Source of the DNA: Saccharospirillum impatiens DSM 12546
Lineage (GTDB): Bacteria > Pseudomonadota > Gammaproteobacteria > Pseudomonadales > Natronospirillaceae
DNA: 38,568 nucleotides
Assembly (NCBI RefSeq): GCF_000423605.1
Contig: NZ_AUIH01000038.1
Coordinates: forward strand, 1-38,568
Direction: 5' to 3'
In this document: positions 35,301 to 38,568 of the stretch, in pieces
How positions within the stretch are numbered: the first letter of the stretch is position 1
Layout: every line of letters starts with the position of its first letter
The notes under the pieces: generated by a model
Told to the model about the DNA's origin: nothing
Seen by the model: the letters and a program-made list of their open reading frames with translations, nothing else
Databases searched by the model: none
Made by a program: the position numbers and the translations under genes

Positions 35301-36209
35301 TTCGGTGTACTGGTAAAAGAAGGTCGGACACGGGGTGGCGGTAATCATCATCGAGTACTTGCCACTCTCGTTCGTGGCGGCAGCACCCAGTGAGGCCAGA
35401 CCGGTCGACAACGGCAGCGCCTGAATCGGGTTGGTCAGGGTCGGTACGGTGCCTTGTGAACGAATAAAACCCGACACAAAGGGTGAGGACTCAAAACGGT
35501 CTTCCGGCGAAGTGGCGTTTGGGTTCTCGTAGTAAACGGCACGCGGGGCAATGCGGTATTGGCTGGTGCGCACGATCTGGCCATTCTGGTCGATCAGCAA
35601 CGAGCCGGTCTGGCCAGCCATCGACTGATACTGAGTCAGGTCAATGGGGTATTGGCGCATCAGATAGGGGGACGTTGGGGTGTACAACAGGCTTTGTGGG
35701 CGCACCAACACGCTGAGGGTGCCCGGGTTCAGGTTGGTATCGGCTTCGGTACCGGTCCAGGGTTCGGCTGGGTCGGTGGCGGTGGTCAGTGTTTCAATGC
35801 GGGCCTGGTACTCGGCCAGGGTCAGGCGCTCGGGGTCGTCGGTTCCCGGGTTGGTGTCGCGAAACTGTTGTAAGTCGGCTTCATATTGCTCGACATAAGC
35901 CTGGTATTCGCGGGCCGCCATGATGCGGGTATTGGCGTAGGGGCCATTCGGGTCAAGTGGGCCGATTTCGGCGACTTCTTCGCCCTGGGCGTTGTATTCC
36001 ACATACACCGGGTAGCCCTGTTCGTTCTTGTAGATGCCCCGGGTGTAGACGTACCCGCTGACGAACTGACGGTTATTGATGAACCCCCAGCGAGGATCAG
36101 GTGCGTTCATCAGGGAGGCGATGCCAAAGGCACTGACGGTGCCGGGCCACGCCGACAGCGCCAGGCAAGTCAGTACAATGAGGTAATTACGTCTTGTGCT
36201 GGCGAACAT
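29298..36209 (-). CDS. Giant Sec-exported protein with Ig-like and LamG-like parts and a PD-(D/E)XK-like tip
   Basis: 2303 residues from ATG 36209. The signal peptide ends at VSA near residue 27. The first 1050 residues are mostly beta-rich with short cysteine-bearing stretches and Asp-rich turns (DFDLDGTPD), without a family I recognise. About 1070-1250 holds two invasin/Big-1-like Ig domains (VTVRDKNGNLVQDGTPVDV, VTARVTDHEGNAVANVDVVL). About 1360-1540 is a LamG-like fold (WHRIAVTTDSNQLTLWVDDN). A hydrophobic stretch near 1655-1725 resembles pre-toxin segments. The C-terminal 300 residues differ in composition and contain YVDIVLGDG with Asp about 2113 and WVELKSYSS with Glu about 2126 and Lys about 2128. 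That D...ExK spacing fits a PD-(D/E)XK nuclease. Toxic function is inferred. Confidence 0.85.
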   Translation of the reverse strand: MFASTRRNYLIVLTCLALSAWPGTVSAFGIASLMNAPDPRWGFINNRQFVSGYVYTRGIYKNEQGYPVYVEYNAQGEEVAEIGPLDPNGPYANTRIMAAREYQAYVEQYEADLQQFRDTNPGTDDPERLTLAEYQARIETLTTATDPAEPWTGTEADTNLNPGTLSVLVRPQSLLYTPTSPYLMRQYPIDLTQYQSMAGQTGSLLIDQNGQIVRTSQYRIAPRAVYYENPNATSPEDRFESSPFVSGFIRSQGTVPTLTNPIQALPLSTGLASLGAAATNESGKYSMMITATPCPTFFYQYTEAVSGQVPYRAFNPDISGQYWYHITRTFPFICNGMATYNFQPGTNPPIALDFPIDVNILTGSIRLPGVELAAPGTAPVYDLDTPDAFTQTNADYYDFDLDGTPDTTYCGVQNAEGHFVQEADCQVATVQGVYLSTAPNDPEGEGCSDDFTADLCQPNLLRVIDLERETGDKALVSQLAPEHLKDTDLFIIRQATGQLIAQRQGLKDDEDAYEPAGPDGLADNDLNLVEGELRVDFGMVMRGVQDLSYQYGTFAAMREEGGFSDWQAKGNMAPELYEHRTADQVRAGETLEVWAINRVTGYLGHSEIVVGEDQLSDGLLDTKVPDIELLAPNLKIWAERRYNIEAGLTKDEQRDYLISHEGAGEGDDTFIQIFVEWLDQDGSALPDALTDYGYTGRLAYVSGENTLSDASQAGQARFNVQPGKHSELLRLPSASDNNLHYYVQVNGIPFNDYTDFALGGQNRIGDVSFEGTAENNYRPERFVPIKVPLYNESANTLQYQAYLAERARLAAEEEFDAIENLPKPAPLHDWVYRPEYQYSVFDLVIDEFRRTTQDEQSDTTTDIYQDSTPTLSSLDEAVSVLYDLGYSDLSLLPSLDGKKQLVFNLGENELEVSLSENGTLAFNDLSSLALIEPEDFLTASLYMNSDAGNLLWQYAFEYMVVEPLVTGIVAEPHETLYVSADEPEFDWKARLVGYSSRNPDVKEPVNLRWLISGDGAMDEVVQFNDSNGLFLNRIVMPTTAGSTAKIEIDMMGTDMAPIALPTIEVIPGEPHTISYSTSGSLATETSLTQDFFVTVRDKNGNLVQDGTPVDVFTHSSVELADAELETSDGTMRFSIVGGPFEGPASVTIKSADASREVAVQVNPLNIELDYPQALDVGQTGTVTARVTDHEGNAVANVDVVLKSTFAYVGSSVITTDGQGVAKTSITAPKGVRDGELTAMVGMSSYTKTYYSVTDPDNNLGNLQANALTLVGDQAETGIISYARYDDSVAEIPYRIEGTVTVTGSPGDAVNLSLGDVYAPNRALLAAYMMNDLDQGLVQNQAGQNGLLAQGVRRVNDAMIGQGHSMQWLYNPDVPALMYGDNLESIGGFTGIAWTAELKLDDLLSRSQRLTQDDPTNPDAGDTPAEIINLGQGGQTLTVTPEGAIKLSVRTSTDTAEVVSAPLELEAWHRIAVTTDSNQLTLWVDDNSYESPLPSTIDYQWTQYNDPLLKRDSALPHDLILGKGLIGRINGLKFYNPDSQPLITLNGTGEVASVSFEDSGAQSVLLKSQGLMRPGASELDTQRIAITTGETRQYVSLVSTSLFTDMAGFYATHLAEEAPPIELAFNGQSPTEEQLAELITLSKYSAFDPFGPTYPWSKTAHAAFGLGFLWDAINFLIPLESAAIVFEQLALLATDPEEFDAMEFTIAAVDVLTIFPPAKPLKLVTKPMQVMMRGIARTNPKFSKHFAGMLGRVMSKAKQGDFDTLWNLLPFMVIAVDLYSDEEAREGLELIWSSVSSPDDLLAWVDWLGLPGEAWEGDETPEVDAFAALTSPAFMSVARTAYAAPRVSPRVASTAIKNALIQMGRKLDGQKILNLPRQLATMVEEVKHIDGAALRKYVHSPEMLGSLATVSAKGGVRNIRPFIRGKTNARISPIGTLAITAYIGWEMSCGKLLDAYDDYQDDGGNDGYTPPDLGQGTDETLDDSAYSEMLTTLECDSKGLRGGRNRAQVYILFGKLLGDATNTYLTDEDINKEDSVLSNNFVGGGHGALFHLSQIAKYQALHRAGGPAIKEIEGHRKIWLYKDEVAANGGRIVVDKSDTEFSKRIQNTYERYVDIVLGDGDSESWVELKSYSSKGNSGNERYWPASFINRKADSWNYNTGVKDWQSLHRQFSLDRAAAQVGHARFNDDENEIATVTVSSDFLWLFQKFNVPKNKTKQRTKDSQNVRLGSEGTEHTILDAMSQKPIKNGESQKYEKVYQANMAGYISMSSHIQYAGLKDLLLSLADMGFDAATDAIDLIPEEIIE

Positions 36210-36218
36210 CAATAAGCA

Positions 36219-37214
36219 CTACTGAAGTACATCCGGATCATTTAGCAAGGGGTCGTGCATCTCGGGAATCAACTCACCTTCTTGTCCTTCGCATTCCGAG
36301 ACGTTCGGGTATCCATCGGGCCAGCGCAAGTTCTTCGAGGCGAGCCACTGCTGGACAGTGGCTTGATCCGTTGCCTGTCTTTGATATTCATCGACTTGTA
36401 CATAATGCTCAAAGGATGATTGATCGAGATAAAACCCTTGGTTGCTTGAGCCGACTGGATATGGATTGAAGCGTTTGCGCCAGACGATCAGTTCGTTAGT
36501 GGTTTCGGTATCACCATCAAATTCACCGACAAACACTTTGGCGTAGATGCGTTCCGCTGGATACGGGCTGCGCATGTCTATTTCTGACACATACTCATAG
36601 CCGGCTTTGTCAGGGAATTCAGCTGGGAACGAATCCTGAAAGGCGGCACGCATACCAAAGGTCACCGTTTCTTGCTCAGGCGAAAACACTAAAATATCTA
36701 AGGTTCGATCAACATCCCCGAGCATTAACACCAGTTCACTAATCCCGTCGTCCTCAATATCACCGTAACGCAGCGGCGCATCGCTTAAGCAGCCAATGCC
36801 TTTTCGGTCTACCCAGGTATCAAGTGTTAATCCGTAGTCGTACCAATCGCCGGAGTAATTAGACGTGAAGGCACCCAGTGACTCGTCATTCACTTCGGTT
36901 GGCCACCGGGTAAGGGACAAAGCACTCATGTAACTTGCATCGGAGAACTTAACCCTATACAAAAACATTTCTCGAGAAAATGCATACCATTCATTGCCTT
37001 GGTCTAAATTCGTTAAAGCGAGTAACGATAATTCATTTACGTCTGGGCGCGCTGCTAAAACATCATAAACTACGTAGGACGCTTCTCTCTGCTCATTTGT
37101 TCTTGGAGCAATACCTCTGTCGTAAGGGACAGCGCCAACTAAATCCAAGCCTAAACTATTGGAAGAGTAAACTGCGAAGCAGCCAAATACACATAGCCTA
37201 AATTTATTATTCAT
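36219..37214 (-). CDS. Secreted protein with Asp-rich loops, unknown function
   Basis: 331 residues from ATG 37214, whose ATGA overlaps the stop of the upstream gene; a GTG at 37220 is also in frame. The N-terminus is a signal peptide (CVFGCFAVYSSNSLG). The mature part is acidic and has loops such as YGDIEDDGISELVLMLGD and FDGDTETTNELIVW, which resemble the DxDxDG-type calcium sites of FG-GAP/VCBS propeller repeats. It ends nine bases before the giant gene start, so all three are one transcription unit. I recognise no full-length family. It may be a chaperone or partner of the giant protein. Confidence 0.7.
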   Translation of the reverse strand: MNNKFRLCVFGCFAVYSSNSLGLDLVGAVPYDRGIAPRTNEQREASYVVYDVLAARPDVNELSLLALTNLDQGNEWYAFSREMFLYRVKFSDASYMSALSLTRWPTEVNDESLGAFTSNYSGDWYDYGLTLDTWVDRKGIGCLSDAPLRYGDIEDDGISELVLMLGDVDRTLDILVFSPEQETVTFGMRAAFQDSFPAEFPDKAGYEYVSEIDMRSPYPAERIYAKVFVGEFDGDTETTNELIVWRKRFNPYPVGSSNQGFYLDQSSFEHYVQVDEYQRQATDQATVQQWLASKNLRWPDGYPNVSECEGQEGELIPEMHDPLLNDPDVLQ

Positions 37215-38203
37215 TGACACAATACTTGCCCCTCTGGTACTTGCGGTCGCCCTGTCAAATCGAATGGAGATGCGGCTGCTCTTACTTCACTAAAATCTTC
37301 CCCCTCCATCCACTCTACCTCTCCATAAACATAACACCAAGCCGCTTGAGCTTCATCTGCATCCGTATCCGGGTCATCCTCGACCGCTTCTGAGCCTTGC
37401 CAGATGTAGGTGACGTATGGCAAATAACCGTCAACGGTATCTAAGGTTTGCGTGTGCTCTTTAATGCGCATGGCATAACCAAAGGCGGTGGATCGGTATT
37501 CCCCGTCACTGATGCTTGCCTCACTACTCAGCAGCAAATCCGAAAAATAGTGATGCGTGTTCAAACTACCGGTCCCCCGGTTGTAGGCGACCATGGCTTT
37601 GACCAATAAGTTTAAGGCATGGTCTTCTACGGCGTTGAACTCATGGATGTTATCAGCATCACCGTTGGCACAGCTTTCATCGCCCCTTGGTACCGGCTCG
37701 TAACAGTAAGCCTCAGGCCGTTGGTTGACTGGTATGGCTGTGGTGTAGCTAGGCATGTCAGAGAACGCCCGATACAATCCATTGGATGCACCGCAGTCTT
37801 CATCGGACGCGGCCATAGCAAAACCGAGCAAGCTGTTTTTGGGGTGGTACATATTAATATTCTCCGCACCATCGGGATGTCCATTATTCAGTAAATACCC
37901 TCGAATGCTGGCACAGTCGTTTTCATCACCATACATTCGCTTCCAAACAATGTGATTGAAGCCCATACTGCCCTCTTCGTCGGCCCCGCCTTCCGCAATG
38001 CGGAAATCCCTGGATGCCGCGTCATTTGGGAAGCTTCGAGCCCCCCAATGGTCACCACCATTTTCTTGGTAGATCCATGCGCGAACAATGCCTTCTCGGG
38101 TGATACTCGCGGCATCTTGTGGCAAATCATTCGTAACGATCTCATGGTCTTCGTCTGAATAGGTCGCTTCGATTTCATGACCAATTCGTGAGGATGGGTG
38201 TCT
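37211..38203 (-). pseudogene. 5'-truncated gene of unknown function near the IS3 end
   Basis: An open frame runs from an in-frame stop at 38204 to the TGA at 37211. The first candidate start (TTG 38125) has no ribosome site, yet protein-like sequence continues upstream of it (SSRIGHEIEATYSDEDHEIV). The gene has therefore probably lost its 5' part, 75 bases from the tip of an IS3 element. The remaining 330 residues are acidic with several cysteines, and have no family I recognise. The end overlaps the next gene by four bases, so it was the first gene of the giant-protein operon. If it is not expressed, the operon may lack its original promoter. It may still be functional if an upstream start exists that I cannot see. 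Confidence 0.55.
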
Positions 38204-38278
38204 TTATTGATTTCCTAATAAAGAACCATAGATCTTAAAAATCTATACTTGCTCGCTATCGGCTACCTCGAAGGCTAT

Positions 38279-38568
38279 TGTGGACCCCACTGTCAAGACC
38301 ACTAATGCATTAAATTAAGGTAAAATGCCCTATGGGTTAAATTGTATTCTTACGCGGCTTGCAGCCATTGCACAGCAGTGCCATGTACTTCTGCCGGTGT
38401 CCTGTTGTTGAGCGATTGATGCGGCCGCTCATGGTTGTAAAACCGGAAGTAGGCACTCAAGCCGTCCCGTGCTTCCTGCATCGTCTGATATTGCTTTAGA
38501 TACACTTCCTCGTACTTGACGGAACGCCAGAGCCGCTCGACAAATATATTGTCCAGTGCCCGGCCCTT
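38279..38568 (-). mobile_element. IS3-family insertion sequence, transposase 3' end side
   Basis: TGTGGACCCC begins at 38279. It is a typical IS3-family tip (TG at the very end) and lies 71 bases beyond the stop codon of an orfB-type transposase. The element continues past the window edge, so the other tip and the target duplication are not visible. Confidence 0.75.
38350..38568 (-). CDS. IS3-family transposase OrfB, C-terminal part
   Basis: 72 residues read from the window edge to the TAA at 38350. GRALDNIFVERLWRSVKYEE contains the conserved catalytic glutamate (VERLWRS) of the IS3 integrase core. YFRFYNHERPHQSLNNRTPA is the standard C-terminal end of these enzymes. The aspartates of the DDE triad lie outside the window. 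The family is certain; the subgroup is not. Confidence 0.93.
   Translation of the reverse strand, partial: KGRALDNIFVERLWRSVKYEEVYLKQYQTMQEARDGLSAYFRFYNHERPHQSLNNRTPAEVHGTAVQWLQAA

Noticed and set aside
1-38568. CRISPR arrays, tRNA or rRNA genes and prophage genes
   Set aside because: No regularly spaced repeats, cloverleaf sequences, rRNA segments or phage structural genes are visible. The RHS repeats are coding repeats.

Overview
The window looks like a chromosomal segment of a gammaproteobacterium, probably a marine or halophilic Oceanospirillales-like species. The basis is the housekeeping block: late cobalamin genes, a type II NADH dehydrogenase, folE, an M17 aminopeptidase, an LpxL-type acyltransferase, ridA and a biosynthetic speA. 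I cannot fix the genus. Both ends lie in insertion sequences: an IS1380-type element on the left and an IS3-type element on the right.

Region 1 (1-11753, all on the minus strand). After the IS1380 fragment and a small frameshifted membrane-protein gene comes one long polycistron, transcribed from about 11.75 kb leftwards. Its order is a ChrB-like/rhodanese fusion, a four-histidine heme-type membrane protein, a beta-propeller protein, a FlgD-Ig-like protein, a DUF11-like/PKD/FlgD-Ig protein, a small secreted protein, a Sec-exported RHS-repeat protein with an unrecognised C-terminal tip, and a small cytosolic protein in the immunity position. Nearly every product has a signal peptide or membrane segment. 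Several genes overlap by 4-16 bases, so the set is probably co-expressed as one cell-surface or secretion module.

Region 2 (11754-12893) is a 1.1-kb gap without a convincing gene. It holds a 60-bp perfect palindrome, short direct repeats and leader hairpins before cobU.

Region 3 (12894-24114) is mostly housekeeping. It has cobU-cobT-cobS-cobC for nucleotide-loop assembly of cobalamin and ndh on the plus strand. On the minus strand are folE, an M17 peptidase and an LpxL-like acyltransferase, then ridA. Next come a strongly structured leader, speA, a tiny zinc-ribbon gene and a DUF1127 gene with a terminator.

Region 4 (24139-27184) is a minus-strand operon of a VWA-domain lipoprotein, an ECF sigma factor and a membrane protein that fits an anti-sigma role.

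Region 5 (27482-38568) is accessory. A multi-pass S26 signal peptidase converges on a minus-strand operon. That operon has a 5'-truncated gene of unknown function, a secreted protein with Asp-rich loops, a giant 2303-residue Sec-exported protein with Ig-like and LamG-like parts and a C-terminal PD-(D/E)XK-like motif, and two small overlapping cytosolic genes in the immunity position. This giant effector-like system and the RHS polycistron are the best candidates for undescribed biology here.
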